A stretch of 64,000 bases of DNA from Streptomyces sp. TSRI0281 (GCF_001905125.1 NZ_LWLE01000016.1:1-64000), one strand, 5' to 3'; positions 36,128 through 47,257 are shown, counted from the first letter of the stretch. Translations and numbers: made by a program. Notes: a model not told the origin generated them from the letters alone.

Positions 36128-36817
36128 GTGAAGTACACCCGTATCACCGCTCTCGCCACCATCGGCCTTGCCGCCACCCTCTCGCTCACCGCCTGTAGCG
36201 GCGACGGCTCCGCGAAGAACTCGTCCGCCAAGAACTCCTCCTCGTCCTCCTCTTCGTCGCCGGAGGGCGGCTCGAAGCCGGAGAGCGGTACGGGGACGGC
36301 CGGTTCGGACGCCGGCAACGCGAAGACGGGCTCCGGCCAGGACACCGAGGCCCGCGCGGGCGGCGCGGACGCCGCGAACGGTACGAACGGTGCGACGCAG
36401 ACGGGCGGCAAGGCCACGTTCTGCAAGACGGAGGACCTGGCCATCGACGCCACGGACGCCGCCCCGGACGAGACCTCCGGGAGGATCGACATCACCATGA
36501 TCAACCGGGGTTCGACCACCTGCTCGGCGACCGGCTTCGCGGGCGTCGACATCAAGGACGCCGACCACACCTCGAACCCCATCGGGCGCGGCCAGGCCCA
36601 GCCGCGTATCACCACCCTGAAGCCCGGCGACGCCGCCGTCTTCGACCTCGCCTACGACATCGACAACACCGGCAACAGCCTCGCGCACCCGACGAACATC
36701 CTGGTGACACCCCCGAACGAGACCCACACCGTGACCCTGAACTGGCCCACCGGCGCGGGAGACATCAAGGGCGCCTACACCGACGTCGAGGTCTACCCCA
36801 CACACACCACCAAGTAG
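36128..36817 (+). CDS. DUF4232 domain lipoprotein
   Basis: This 229-residue protein starts at GTG 36128 with GGGGGAA upstream. Its signal ends in the lipobox LSLTAC, so it is lipidated at cysteine 23. A Ser/Gly/Asp-rich linker (about residues 24-95) leads to a DUF4232 domain with FCKTEDLAIDA, ITMINRGSTTCSATGF and a late VTLNWP strand. DUF4232 proteins are surface lipoproteins of actinobacteria with unknown role. The two cysteines of the domain are kept. Confidence 0.8.
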   Translation: MKYTRITALATIGLAATLSLTACSGDGSAKNSSAKNSSSSSSSSPEGGSKPESGTGTAGSDAGNAKTGSGQDTEARAGGADAANGTNGATQTGGKATFCKTEDLAIDATDAAPDETSGRIDITMINRGSTTCSATGFAGVDIKDADHTSNPIGRGQAQPRITTLKPGDAAVFDLAYDIDNTGNSLAHPTNILVTPPNETHTVTLNWPTGAGDIKGAYTDVEVYPTHTTK

Positions 36818-36865
36818 GCGCGGCACCCGGCATCCGGCCCACCAGCTCTCTGCTGCTGCCAGTGC

Positions 36866-38179
36866 TCAAGGAATCTCTTCGAGTAGCCGGATGAGCGCCC
36901 GTAGTTGAGGGTTCAGTTCGTCCTCGTCCAGCCCGTCCGGCATGGATGGCCTCTTCGATGCCTTGGTGAACGTGAGCGTCTCATTGGCGGCCCGCCAGGC
37001 GATGGCCGGCGCACGTACGTCGCCGTCGGCCAAGTCGCCACGCAAGGGCAGGAGTTCGCCCAGCCACGGACGCGGGTCGTGGTACAGGTAGGAGAGTTCG
37101 CCGTCTGCCTCCTCGCGGTGGAGCTCCAGCACCAGCCCGTCGTCGACGATCCTGCTCCTGACGCCGAACCCGTCTTCGTAGGGGGCTATCTGGTTCGAGA
37201 GTGTGGACGGGAGCCGCAGCCACAGTGTGCGTGATCCCTCCTGGCTGAAGTGGAGGCCGACGTCAAAGTACTGGGAGACGATCTCGCCCGCAGCCCTGAA
37301 AACCGGGTGTTCGGTGTGGTGGGACCACTCGTCGAGTACGAGGGAATCGGAGGTGACGTCAGCCCAGGGCAGCTGCGCACGCAGTTCGAGCATCTGATGC
37401 TCGGTGAGGTGGCGCCCGATGGTTCGAAACTCGTAGTACCAATGTATGCTCCCTCGCCTGCGCTGCTTCTGGCTCGGGACCTCGTCCAGCCGGGGCTGGG
37501 GGACTTGGCAGCGAATCAGGTCGCGGAACCGCGACCAGGCCATGACGGTTCGGGCGGCGGAGCGTCCGTAGGTGCTGATGCCTGGTTCGATGCCGCACCT
37601 GAGGTCTCGTTCCGCCCGTTCAAGGCCATCCACGTCGTCACCGTAGGCCCCTTCCAGGTACCAGCCCAGAAAAGCCGTACGCCGTGCGACCTGCTGCTCA
37701 TCGCCCGCCCGCTCGATCTGAGCGCGGATCGCCTTCACCAGCTCGGCACCATCGGGATACTCGCACCGCATCTGTGCAAGCCGTACGCGAAACAGCTGCA
37801 CCAGCGCGCCGATGTCTCGATCGGCCTCGCATCGGGCCTGGTAGCTGTCAGCAGGGCTGGCCAACCGCAGCAGCACCGCAGTCGTCAGGTCGGTCAGCAC
37901 CCGGGTGCAGGATGCCGAACACAGCGGAACCTCGTGCAGCTTCAGCCCGCCCGCGCCGTTGCCGGAATCCGTACTCGCCAGAAACACCAGCACACCCGCC
38001 TGGTCATCCAGCCACAGCCGATGCCAGATCCCGCTATGTGCCGCGTACGCCTCAGTGATCCTTTCGAGTTCTCGCGCGCTGGGGTGATCACCCCGTACAC
38101 GCTGTACCAGACCCTCAGCGCCGCCGGCCATGCCGCGCGTGATGAGCTGCTGCTCCTGGCCCATGGTCGCGTCTCCCAT
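36866..38179 (-). CDS. Uncharacterised protein with a YYEF...RLP module
   Basis: This 437-residue cytosolic protein has a largely helical N-terminal half. Residues 247-327 follow the pattern W-Y-Y-E-F, T-I-G-R-x-L-T, M-L-E-L-R, then Y-F-D and G-S-R-T-L-W-L-R-L-P. I recall this pattern from large uncharacterised bacterial proteins but cannot name the family. In those proteins the module stands at the N-terminus; here it is central, so the fusion differs. There are no membrane segments or enzyme motifs. It stops 48 bases from the converging lipoprotein gene. Confidence 0.6.
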   Translation of the reverse strand: MGDATMGQEQQLITRGMAGGAEGLVQRVRGDHPSARELERITEAYAAHSGIWHRLWLDDQAGVLVFLASTDSGNGAGGLKLHEVPLCSASCTRVLTDLTTAVLLRLASPADSYQARCEADRDIGALVQLFRVRLAQMRCEYPDGAELVKAIRAQIERAGDEQQVARRTAFLGWYLEGAYGDDVDGLERAERDLRCGIEPGISTYGRSAARTVMAWSRFRDLIRCQVPQPRLDEVPSQKQRRRGSIHWYYEFRTIGRHLTEHQMLELRAQLPWADVTSDSLVLDEWSHHTEHPVFRAAGEIVSQYFDVGLHFSQEGSRTLWLRLPSTLSNQIAPYEDGFGVRSRIVDDGLVLELHREEADGELSYLYHDPRPWLGELLPLRGDLADGDVRAPAIAWRAANETLTFTKASKRPSMPDGLDEDELNPQLRALIRLLEEIP

Positions 38180-38849
38180 CCAGCGTATGAGATCACTATC
38201 GTGCCAACTTGCCTGGAGCCCTGCAGCACATCAGCAGAATTCCCAAGACCATGTCCTACATGGCCGCTCGGTGATTCTGCTGGGCATGGGCCCGTACTGT
38301 CGTCGGTGCTGGGGGCCCGGAGGGCGAAAGGGCGCGAGCGCCAATGATGGGGGCGGTCGTCACTCCGATCATCCAGGTGTTGGCCGACGGTCGGCGTGCG
38401 CTGTCCCGACGGCCTCCGGGTACGCCAGGGTCTTCTGCCATGGCTGGTGGGGACGAGCAGGTCGGGCTGGATGTCCTGGACTGTCTCGCTGCTGGCGCAG
38501 CGGCGGAGGGCGGTGTGAGCACATCGTCGGTGATGACCGGGGGTCGGTCGCCATGGTTGCCCAGGCGGGACCGGACGCCGGATGCGGAGAGTGTGGCAGA
38601 ACGCGCCCCCAGCGCACTGTGGTCTTCCCATCGGAGCAGCGCGCCTTGAACTGGGCGACCACCTCGGCGTCGAAGCCGCGCTTCCCGCGTCCAGGCCAAG
38701 GCCCATGAAGAAGGCTGAGATGTCGACGGGCATCACGATCGAGACCCGGGCCGCCGGTTGATCGTCTGTTGTGTTGAGGACAGATACCCGCCGGGCGGTC
38801 GTCTGAGCCCGGTCGTGCCCCAGGGGTAGGCGTCCTGCTAGGCGCTCGT
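38180..38849. other. 670-base gap with no supported gene
   Basis: Many overlapping frames exist, but none combines a start, ribosome site and recognisable family. A minus-strand segment ending near 38640 (GFDAEVVAQFKARC) is protein-like and may be a decayed gene. Confidence 0.35.
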
Positions 38850-38945
38850 GGCAACCGCGAGATCATCGGCGCCTCCGGGCTCGATGGCGCCGAGGTGTTC
38901 TGGGCGGCCCTGCACGGGCCGGCGACCCTGACTCGGGCCGCTTCT
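38850..38945 (+). pseudogene. Possible TetR regulator C-terminal scrap
   Basis: One plus-strand frame reads GLDGAEVFWAALHGPATLTRA. The motif FWAALHG-ATLTRAG is typical of the C-terminal ligand domain of one TetR subfamily. Nothing upstream continues the domain and no helix-turn-helix is present. If correct, it is a short relic. The support is one motif. Confidence 0.3.
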
Positions 38946-39069
38946 CGATCATTCGCGCCCCGGAAACGATTTTCGTGGCTTCGGACTTCTTGAGAGGTTC
39001 CGGTCCCAGCGATGTGTGAATGGGGGCGACTGGTGTCGGCCGCGCCGTGCACGCTGTATCTGCCTGCAG

Positions 39070-39650
39070 TCAGGCGGCTGCCAGCAGTGCCCGCAGCTGG
39101 GCGGTGTCGATGATGTGCGCGCGTGAGGGGAAGACCTTGTCGACCAGGATCCGGTGGGTTTCCGGGTCACGGTCGGCGATGCCGTCGGCCAGGACGTACA
39201 CCTGGTAGTCGCGGTCCGCGGCGTCCATGAGCGTGGACAGGACGACGCCCCTGGTGCTGATGCCGGTGAGGATCGGAGTGTCGATGCCGCAGGCGGCCAG
39301 TTGGTCGTACAGGCCGGTGGTCGAAGCGGCGCCGCGGCGGATATTGCGGACGACGATGTCCGCCTCACGAGGGGAGACGTCTGCGTGAAACTGTGTGGCG
39401 TCGTGCTCGTGATGCATCGCCTTGGACGCCGCGAGTGAGCTGAAGACTTGTTGCGGTCGGGGACGGCCGCCCAGTCGTCCTCCGTGAAGGCGACGCGGAC
39501 GTGGCCGATGGTGCCACCGGCGGCGCGCACGTCTGCGATCGCGTCCTGGCCCCGTGCGAAGAGCGCATCGGGCTCCGGGCTCAGAGGGACGATGCCGTTC
39601 TGGAAGTCCATCGCCAGCAGGGCGGGTCCGCTCGGGGGCGAGTGCGGGGG
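39070..39650 (-). pseudogene. Isochorismatase-family hydrolase, frameshifted
   Basis: Two frames share one cysteine-hydrolase fold. One gives LLAMDFQNGIVPL (catalytic aspartate) and VRVAFTEDDWAAVPDRNK. The other starts with FSSLAASKAMH near 39440 and ends with ILTGISTRGVVLSTLMDAADRDYQV (in two pieces). A missing base after AACAAG explains the switch. A second shift is likely near 39625, where DAPALAPERT in one frame precedes ALLAMD in the other. The active-site cysteine of the family is serine or threonine here (GISTRGV). It is a pseudogene. Confidence 0.6.
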
Positions 39651-39900
39651 CGTCTGATACCCCTGGCAGGAAGAGTGACCTCGCCTGCGGCCTGGGCCGA
39701 CAGATGCCCGGCCCAGTCGCGTCAGGTGTGGGCGACCCGGCGTGCGGTGTGGCGATGCATCCCCACCATATCGGCGAGGACACGAGCAGTACGTCACCTG
39801 CCAGGGCGGCGGGATCGTCGGTGGTGACGGTCCCGCCGGCTGGTTCAGCCGCGTGTGGAGAAGTGCGGACTCCGCTGCCTCTACGGCGCGGCCGCTGTCA

Positions 39901-41580
39901 TCAACCAGGAGCATGCTCCCCGATGGATACGGACCGCCGTCCGTTCACCCGCTGACCGCGTCCCGACTCCAACCGGATCTCGCGCCCCAGCCACCTCTGG
40001 CGAAGCCAGCGGTCGTGGCTCGCCAGGACGATCGCGCCGGGCCCGGTCCTCAAGGCCTCCTCCAACTCGTCGCACAGACGCGGGGAGAGATGGTTGGTGG
40101 GTTCGTCGAGCAGCAGCAACTGGGGCGGCCTCGCCACCAGGAGGGCCAGTGCGAGCCGTCGGCGCTGGCCGACGGAAAGGTGGCCGACGGGTTTGTCCAA
40201 GTCCGCAGTGTGCATCAGACCGAGCGAGCTCAGTGGGACCTCCTCGGCCCGAGTGGCCCCCAGCGACAGCTCATAGGTGTCGTGGACCGTGCGGTCGTCC
40301 CGGTGGAACACGGTGTCCTGGGTGAGCAGCCCTACCGTCACTCCACCCCGCCTGCGCACCTCGCCCTCGGCGGGAAGTCGTCCGGCGAGCACGGCGAGCA
40401 GCGTCGACTTGCCCGCCCCGTTGTCACCCGTGACCAACAGCCGGTCGGTTGCGGACACTTCCAGGGAGTCCAGAGCGAGTCGGCCGGAAACCCGGACGTT
40501 CCGCAGAGACACCAGGGACCGCGGGCCTTCTTCCGCCCGTGCGGCCAGTTCCCCGGCCGCGAACCGCAGGGGGCGGGGCGGCTCGGCGACCCGGGTGCGC
40601 TCCAGTTCCTCCAACCGCCGCGTGGCGTTGCGTGTCCGGCGGGAAATCTGGTTCTGCACCCGCCCCGCCCGGTGGCCGTAGCCCATCTTTTCGTTGTCCT
40701 GCCGCCCCCGGTCCGGCGCGACAAGATGCGCTGTCACGCCCGCCGTGTGACGTAGCCCCTCCAGTTCCTCCTGTTCCTCGGCGTACCGCCGCTCCCAGCG
40801 CTCCCGCTCTGCGCGCTTCTCACCCAGGTACGCGCTGTAGTTGCCTCCGTAGCGGACAGGACCGTCCACCGTCGGGTCGAGGTCGACCAGGTGGGTGCAG
40901 ACAGCGTCAAGGAACGCCCGGTCGTGACTGGCGACCACCACGGTTCCGGGCAGGCCCCGGATCTGTTCCTCCAGGAAGGCGGCGGCGCCGTCGTCGAGGT
41001 GGTTGGTCGGCTCGTCCAGCACCAGCGCCGACGGCCGTCGGACAAGCAGCGCGGCCAGGGCGAGTCGGCTGCGCTGTCCACCGGACAGGGAGCCAAGAGT
41101 CCGCCCGTGCCCGACCCCGGCCAGGCCCAGCCCATCGAGTACCCGGGCCGCGCGGCGACCGGCGTCCCAGGACTCCCGGTCCTGCGCCTGCTCAAGCCGC
41201 CTGCCGTAGCTGTCGAGGAGTTCCTGATGGCCGGGGGCCTCCTCGGGGACCCGGGCGAGTTCTTCTCCGAGCCGTTCGAGCTGTGTGACATCCTCACGGG
41301 CCTCGCACAGCGCGTCGTCCAGCACGGCCTTGATGGACGATGCGGCCTCGAAAGGCATTTCCTGGTGCAGGAATCCGATGTCACCGGGGCGCGAGACGCT
41401 TCCCGCGTCAGGTTGGTCCACGCCCGCCAGCACGCGCAGCAGGGTGGACTTGCCGACACCGTTCTCCCCGATCAGGCCGATGCGGTGGCCGGGGGAAGCA
41501 GTCAGGGACACGCCGTCCAGAACACGCCGGCCGCCGAGGCTGCGGACCAGGTCGCGGGCGAGCAGGGCGGGCTGGGGCAC
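39901..41580 (-). CDS. ABC-F family ATPase (antibiotic resistance type)
   Basis: This protein of about 559 residues has two ABC domains joined by a linker and no membrane helices. The first domain has GENGVGKST and LSGGQRSRLALAALL with LVLDEPTNHLDD; the second has GDNGAGKST and LSVGQRRRLALALL with LLLDEPTNHLS. ABC-F proteins of this type, such as TlrC and OleB in antibiotic producers, act on the ribosome to dislodge drugs. GTG 41580 has GAGAGG six bases upstream and is preferred over the longer frame. It follows a second ABC-F gene by 79 bases. Confidence 0.85.
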   Translation of the reverse strand: MPQPALLARDLVRSLGGRRVLDGVSLTASPGHRIGLIGENGVGKSTLLRVLAGVDQPDAGSVSRPGDIGFLHQEMPFEAASSIKAVLDDALCEAREDVTQLERLGEELARVPEEAPGHQELLDSYGRRLEQAQDRESWDAGRRAARVLDGLGLAGVGHGRTLGSLSGGQRSRLALAALLVRRPSALVLDEPTNHLDDGAAAFLEEQIRGLPGTVVVASHDRAFLDAVCTHLVDLDPTVDGPVRYGGNYSAYLGEKRAERERWERRYAEEQEELEGLRHTAGVTAHLVAPDRGRQDNEKMGYGHRAGRVQNQISRRTRNATRRLEELERTRVAEPPRPLRFAAGELAARAEEGPRSLVSLRNVRVSGRLALDSLEVSATDRLLVTGDNGAGKSTLLAVLAGRLPAEGEVRRRGGVTVGLLTQDTVFHRDDRTVHDTYELSLGATRAEEVPLSSLGLMHTADLDKPVGHLSVGQRRRLALALLVARPPQLLLLDEPTNHLSPRLCDELEEALRTGPGAIVLASHDRWLRQRWLGREIRLESGRGQRVNGRRSVSIGEHAPG

Positions 41581-41608
41581 AGGGAACCTCTCAACGTGAT
41601 CGATGGTC

Positions 41609-41641
41609 GGCCCGCCGGGCACAGGGCCTCGGGCGCGGGCC
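41609..41641 (-). promoter_or_regulatory. Hairpin in the short leader between the two ABC-F genes
   Basis: GGCCCGC at 41609-41615 pairs with GCGGGCC at 41635-41641 around a 19-base loop, between the stop of the upstream ABC-F gene and the ribosome site of the next. It may tune readthrough or translation of the second gene. Confidence 0.35.
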
Positions 41642-41659
41642 ACTCAGCACACCGACAGC

Positions 41660-43294
<1,635 letters not shown>

Positions 43295-43315
43295 GGAGTG
43301 ACCTCGAAGAACTAA

Positions 43316-43401
43316 GGGCAGACAGACCTCTGCCCTGGACAGTGTGGGGAAAAAGGGAACGACGAATGAAGCCACGCCGACAGCTCTACTGAACGCTGTC
43401 C
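43316..43401 (-). promoter_or_regulatory. Possible attenuator upstream of the ABC-F pair
   Basis: On the minus strand GGACAGC (43401-43395) can pair with GCTGTC (43384-43379) or with CTGTCC (43342-43337), which are mutually exclusive. A separate 7-bp stem with a 6-base loop (GGGCAGA at 43316-43322 with TCTGCCC at 43329-43335) follows just before the ribosome site. Such alternatives are the architecture of drug-responsive attenuators in ARE ABC-F and rRNA methylase genes. No separate leader peptide frame is clear. Confidence 0.45.
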
Positions 43402-43621
43402 GGTGGCCAATCACATCCGGATCTCACCCGGAGATGTCGTCTTCACCCGCCACGTCTGTCACTCCTCGATTGCGACAATGCTGGCCCGTACGGTAGCAGG
43501 TGCTGCCTCTGCCTGGTCCGGGAATTGTTTGCCCGAGCGGCTCCAGCGTCGCTGCCGTCAGCCCCCAGAAGCACCCGCCCCCTGCAAATTCGCCGCTCTT
43601 TGCTCTGCCGTCCGAGAGAGC

Positions 43622-43837
43622 TTCTCCCAGGGTCGGCCGGGGTTTGATCAGCTGGGTCCTGAGCGGGCCGCTCGTCGATTCCATCAGGGCGTTGTCATAG
43701 GCGTCGTCGACCGAGTCGATCGATGCCTTGATTCCAGCACGGTCCAGATGCTCGGACAGCGCGAACGATGTATACGGCGGTTCTGCGTCCGAGTGATGTA
43801 TCAACTCGCCCTGTACGTTGGGTGATCCGCGCCATTC
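43622..43837 (-). mobile_element. IS3-family transposase (OrfB) remnant
   Basis: The frame holds the integrase-core segment GELIHHSDAEPPYTS, then SIDSVDDAYDNALMES and RTQLIKPRPT. These match the second aspartate and the glutamate region of IS3-family OrfB (usual HHSDRGSQYTS and S-GDAYDNALAES). Both flanks drop out of the family, and no OrfA, first aspartate or terminal repeats are seen. It is a fragment of about 70 codons. Confidence 0.7.
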
Positions 43838-44051
43838 CAGGTGGAGCCGTGTGCGAAGCCGGCGACCCGGCAGCGTTGGGGGCACTGGTGGCGTAGGGGT
43901 CGTCCCGGTCGGATCCGTACAGTGCACTTGGAGGGGCCTCTGCCGGCTCACGCCATCCGTAGGTGGATATCGGTGGTAACGCGGTTTGCTAGCAATGGAG
44001 TTGGCGAACTAAGGCTGTCCGAGACGGCCGATGCGGTCATAGAGTGACGCT

Positions 44052-44279
44052 GTGCTGGATCTCTTGGTGACGCTGCTTCTGTTCGCCTTGCTGCTTATGG
44101 TGCTTCTTGGCGTGAGGCTGATGCGTGGTCTCGACCGGATGGCTCTGCCGTGGCGGATTCTCTATGTATTCCTGCTTGCCGGGCTCATGGTCGCGATTGT
44201 TATGTCCGTGCGGGCGAGCTTTGCGTCGTGCCGCACGCAACCGGAGGCCTGCGAGTCGACCCCGCCCGGTGAACGGTAA
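44052..44279 (+). CDS. Small hypothetical membrane protein
   Basis: This 75-residue protein from GTG 44052 has two hydrophobic helices (about residues 2-22, LDLLVTLLLFALLLMVLLGV, and 35-53), a short basic loop between them, and a soluble tail with two cysteines. The hydrophobic pattern is far from the Arg/Gly-rich shadows around it, so it is probably coded. No family is recognised. Confidence 0.45.
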   Translation: MLDLLVTLLLFALLLMVLLGVRLMRGLDRMALPWRILYVFLLAGLMVAIVMSVRASFASCRTQPEACESTPPGER

Positions 44280-44307
44280 CCACTCAGGGGAATCGGGGGG
44301 CATGCCA

Positions 44308-44475
44308 TCGCCTCGTGCCTGGCGGCACGGATCGGCCGAGGGGTCCCGGAGCGGGGAGGCCGGTCGGGGAGTGGTCGAGAGGGAGACCAGCGCCGACCTG
44401 GGTACCGGTGTCGCCGTCGAGATCCTCGTCGGGGCAGGCCGCCACGGCATTCTCGCGGTCACGCGCATTCGGTGA
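44308..44475 (+). repeat. Degenerate gene tail, copy A (matches 48657-48823)
   Basis: This segment shares the first 20 bases (CTGGCGGCACGGATCGGCCG) and roughly 70 percent of the rest with 48657-48823, including a common end TGACGAG. Both encode the tail of one unknown protein (LAARIGR...GETCTGLDIG...GTRIR in copy B). Copy A has a one-base deletion relative to copy B, so its frame is broken. The two copies lie 4.35 kb apart in direct orientation. Confidence 0.6.
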
Positions 44476-44745
44476 CGAGCACCAGTTGCGTACCAGGCTG
44501 ATCTGCGGTTTCCCCGGTTCTCGTACCGTCTGGCTGGGTGCTCCCGTTCCCTCTGCGGACGGAAGGACGCGGAGCGGCACGCCCCGTTCGAGGAGCCGAG
44601 ATCGACGCGTGGGACTTCAGTGACCTACGCAGACCGCTCGGCTGGGAGATCTGGCGTCGCAGCCCCGAGCTTCCACTGACAGGCAGTCACATGTGCTGAC
44701 GGTAGCTTGTCCGTGGCGGCGGGCACCGCATCCTCGGGTGGGAGA

Positions 44746-45028
44746 GTGTGGCCCTCCAGTCCGGGGCTGTCCCAGTACGGGCCTGGCGGGTCCATGTTCC
44801 GTGCGGATGGGGAGCGCGGCCGCCGGTTTGGCCGAGCGCGTGGAGAACGGCATGGTCTGGCTGAGCCGCCCGACCTCGCCCCAACTCCACCTGCCGTTCG
44901 GCGGCATCGATTGCTTCCGCTTCGGCTGGAGGCGGGAGCTCTCGAAATTTGGCATGCAGAAGTTCGAGGGCCGGAAACTGGTTCGGACCTTGCTGGCTGA
45001 CGCGGGGCTGCGCGGGAGCGCAGGCTGA
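44746..45028 (+). pseudogene. 3' remnant of an aldehyde dehydrogenase gene
   Basis: One frame gives LSQYGPGGSMFRADGERGRR. After a shift near 44835 another gives AERVENGMVWLSRPTS, then LPFGGIDCFRFGWRRELS, FGMQKFEGRKLVRTLL and a stop. This is the end of an NAD(P)-dependent aldehyde dehydrogenase of the succinate-semialdehyde type (usual GMVWIN...PFGG-K-SG-GRELG..G...F...K). The nucleotide-binding and catalytic parts are absent. It is a 5'-deleted, frameshifted relic. Confidence 0.55.
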
Positions 45029-45159
45029 GTGATCCAGCCACGTCTCACACGCCCATACAGGGCAAAGCGGTCTATATGCATGTTCTGCGGTAGAAAGGGA
45101 CCCGGGAACCGTACTGACCTACACCCCTCTGCCCTCGAACCGCGACACCGGGAGCGACC

Positions 45160-45987
45160 GTGACCCAAGTACCCTCCATCACCCTCAACAACGCAGTGCA
45201 GATCCCCCAGCTCGGCTTCGGCACTTTTCAGATTCCGCCGGAGGAGACCCGGGAAACGACGCTGGCCGCGCTGGAGGCCGGCTATCGGCACATCGACACG
45301 GCGGAGATGTACGGCAACGAGAAGGAGGTCGGCCAAGCGGTCCGGGGCTCCGGTCTCGACCGCGCCGAGGTCTTTGTGACCAGCAAGCTCAACAACGCCG
45401 CCCATGCGCACGACGATGCCCTCCAGGCGTTCGACCGCACCATGGAGGAACTCGGCCTCGACTACCTGGATCTCTTCCTCATCCACTGGCCGTTGCCCGG
45501 CAAGGGCGACTTTGTGGAGACCTGGAGGGCCCTGGAGGAGATCTATCGCTCCGGCCGGTCCAAGGCCATCGGGGTCTCCAACTTCCAGCCTCACCACCTG
45601 CGTCGACTGCTGGAAGGCAGCGATGTGGTGCCCGCGGTCAACCAGATCGAGGTGCACCCCTACCTAACGCAGGACGACGTCAGGGCGTTCGGCGCCGAGC
45701 ATGAGATCGTCACCGAGGCATGGTCGCCCATCGCGCAGGGCAAGGTGCTCGACGACCCGACCATCAACCGCATCGCGGAGCGGGTGGGTAAGACACCCGC
45801 CCAGGTGACCCTGCGCTGGCACATTCAACGCGGGGACGTGATCTTCCCCAAGTCGGTGACGCAGAAGCGTATTCAGGAGAACTTCGACCTCTTCGACTTT
45901 GAGCTCAACGAAGGCGACATCGGTGAGATCACCGCGTTGAACCGTAACGAGCGGACCGGGCCCGACCCGGACCGCTTCCATGGCTGA
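45160..45987 (+). CDS. Aldo/keto reductase
   Basis: This 275-residue NADPH-dependent (beta/alpha)8 reductase has the opening IPQLGFGTFQI, the catalytic aspartate and tyrosine in HIDTAEMYGNEKEVG, the lysine in VFVTSKLN, the histidine in LIHWPLPG and the cofactor segment IFPKSVTQKRIQEN. It belongs to the 2,5-diketogluconate reductase-like AKRs. GTG 45160 has GGGAG five bases upstream. It is the only intact metabolic gene in a zone of relics. Confidence 0.87.
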   Translation: MTQVPSITLNNAVQIPQLGFGTFQIPPEETRETTLAALEAGYRHIDTAEMYGNEKEVGQAVRGSGLDRAEVFVTSKLNNAAHAHDDALQAFDRTMEELGLDYLDLFLIHWPLPGKGDFVETWRALEEIYRSGRSKAIGVSNFQPHHLRRLLEGSDVVPAVNQIEVHPYLTQDDVRAFGAEHEIVTEAWSPIAQGKVLDDPTINRIAERVGKTPAQVTLRWHIQRGDVIFPKSVTQKRIQENFDLFDFELNEGDIGEITALNRNERTGPDPDRFHG

Positions 45988-46088
45988 GGACCGTCGCCCT
46001 CGACCGCTCGGAGAGTTACCTCCCGGGGCGGCGCTCTGGCGTCCATCCAAGGGTCGCCGCTGGGAATCGCGTTGCCCTGAACCGGGAG

Positions 46089-46211
46089 GTGACTCCTGCG
46101 CAGTTCGGTGCTCGGGGCGACGAGTTTCTGGATTTGGCCAGGGTGTGGGCGGGCCGGACCTCCGCCCTGGACCCGGCGGTGGTTCCGGTTCCGGCTTCGT
46201 CTTCGGAGTAG
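46089..46211 (+). pseudogene. Possible C-terminal relic next to the insertion sequence
   Basis: A plus-strand frame reads VTPAQFGARGDEFLDLARVWAG (in two pieces) and ends PVPASSSE at TAG 46209-46211, just six bases before the TTA target duplicate of the insertion sequence. It has coding-like composition, and the same frame continues upstream without a start. I do not recognise the family. It is probably the end of a lost gene. Confidence 0.3.
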
Positions 46212-46279
46212 CACCCGTTACGACTCGGTACGCGATTGAGGTCGGGGTGTGCTGGCCTGGCCGTTCGGCTGGTCGGTGA

Positions 46280-47257
46280 TCAGCAGGCGGTCTGGTGGGC
46301 GAGCACGAGTTCGGTGCTCGTGCGCCGCCGGGTGGGCCTGCGGGCCGCGCGGTCTGAGACCAGTGTGGCGATGGCAGCGTGTGTTTCGGCGTAGGACTCG
46401 CGACGGCCGAGGTATCGCTGGAGCGGCCGCCACTTCTTTTCCTCGCCGATGGTGTGCTCCACGCAGATCCGCGCGGAGGACTGCCGTCGGCGCGCCTCGC
46501 GCCAGGCGTACTTCTCGCCCAGTGGCGCTTCGTCCTTCGGCTTGCGTGGCGGTGCCTGGACCTGGCCTGGGAAGTCGTTGGCCAGGCCCCGGTAGCCCTC
46601 GTCGACCTTCGCCTTGACCTGCGGATGCAGCCGCAGTTGCTCGGCGATGCCCTCGGTGCGCATCGCGGTCTGGTCGTGCATCCGGCCGGGCCGGTCGGCC
46701 CCGGACCACAGCAGGCGTGCCGAGCCGTCGCTGATGGTGGTGGTCTTGGCTGTGTTCTGCTTCTTCTTGCCGGAGACGAACGCCTTGCGGCCGGAGCGGC
46801 CGGCCTTGGGGCGGCGGACCTGGGTTTCGGTGCCGTCGATGCACAGTTCGACACCTTCGGCCTTGGCGTAGGCGAATACGTCGGCCAGGGTGTGCAACCG
46901 GAGGCCGGGCCGGTCGGGGACGGCGAAGCCGCGGGAGGCCAGCAGCGGGCGGATCTCATGGATGGCGCGGGTGACGGTGGGGCGGGAGACGCTGTAGAGC
47001 TCGGCCAGTGCCGCGTGGGGCAGTTGCAGGCGCAGGTGAACCAGGGTGACCAGGACCCGGTCGGTGAAGACCAGTTTGTGGTCCGGCCCGGCTCCGGCGG
47101 CCCGTTTGCGCTCTCCGCCACGACGTTCACGCAGCCCGGACTCGCACCGCCTCAGCCAGGGGTCGGCCAACTCCTCGATCAAAACGCCGAGATGTGCACG
47201 ATCAAGGCCGCAGAAGGCAGGATGGGTCAAGGCCGCACGGGCTCGGTAATGCGTCAC
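46280..47257 (-). CDS. IS5-family-like DDE transposase
   Basis: From GTG 47257 the protein has 325 residues. An N-terminal helix-turn-helix (LPHAALAELYSVSRPTVTRAI) is followed by a DDE_Tnp_4-type core: first aspartate in LCIDGTETQV, second in KVDEGYRGL, glutamate in CVEHTIGEEKKW. All three acidic residues are present, so it may be active. It lies inside the 16-bp repeats, 31 bases downstream of the GrpB gene, and the two could share a transcript. Confidence 0.85.
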   Translation of the reverse strand: MTHYRARAALTHPAFCGLDRAHLGVLIEELADPWLRRCESGLRERRGGERKRAAGAGPDHKLVFTDRVLVTLVHLRLQLPHAALAELYSVSRPTVTRAIHEIRPLLASRGFAVPDRPGLRLHTLADVFAYAKAEGVELCIDGTETQVRRPKAGRSGRKAFVSGKKKQNTAKTTTISDGSARLLWSGADRPGRMHDQTAMRTEGIAEQLRLHPQVKAKVDEGYRGLANDFPGQVQAPPRKPKDEAPLGEKYAWREARRRQSSARICVEHTIGEEKKWRPLQRYLGRRESYAETHAAIATLVSDRAARRPTRRRTSTELVLAHQTAC

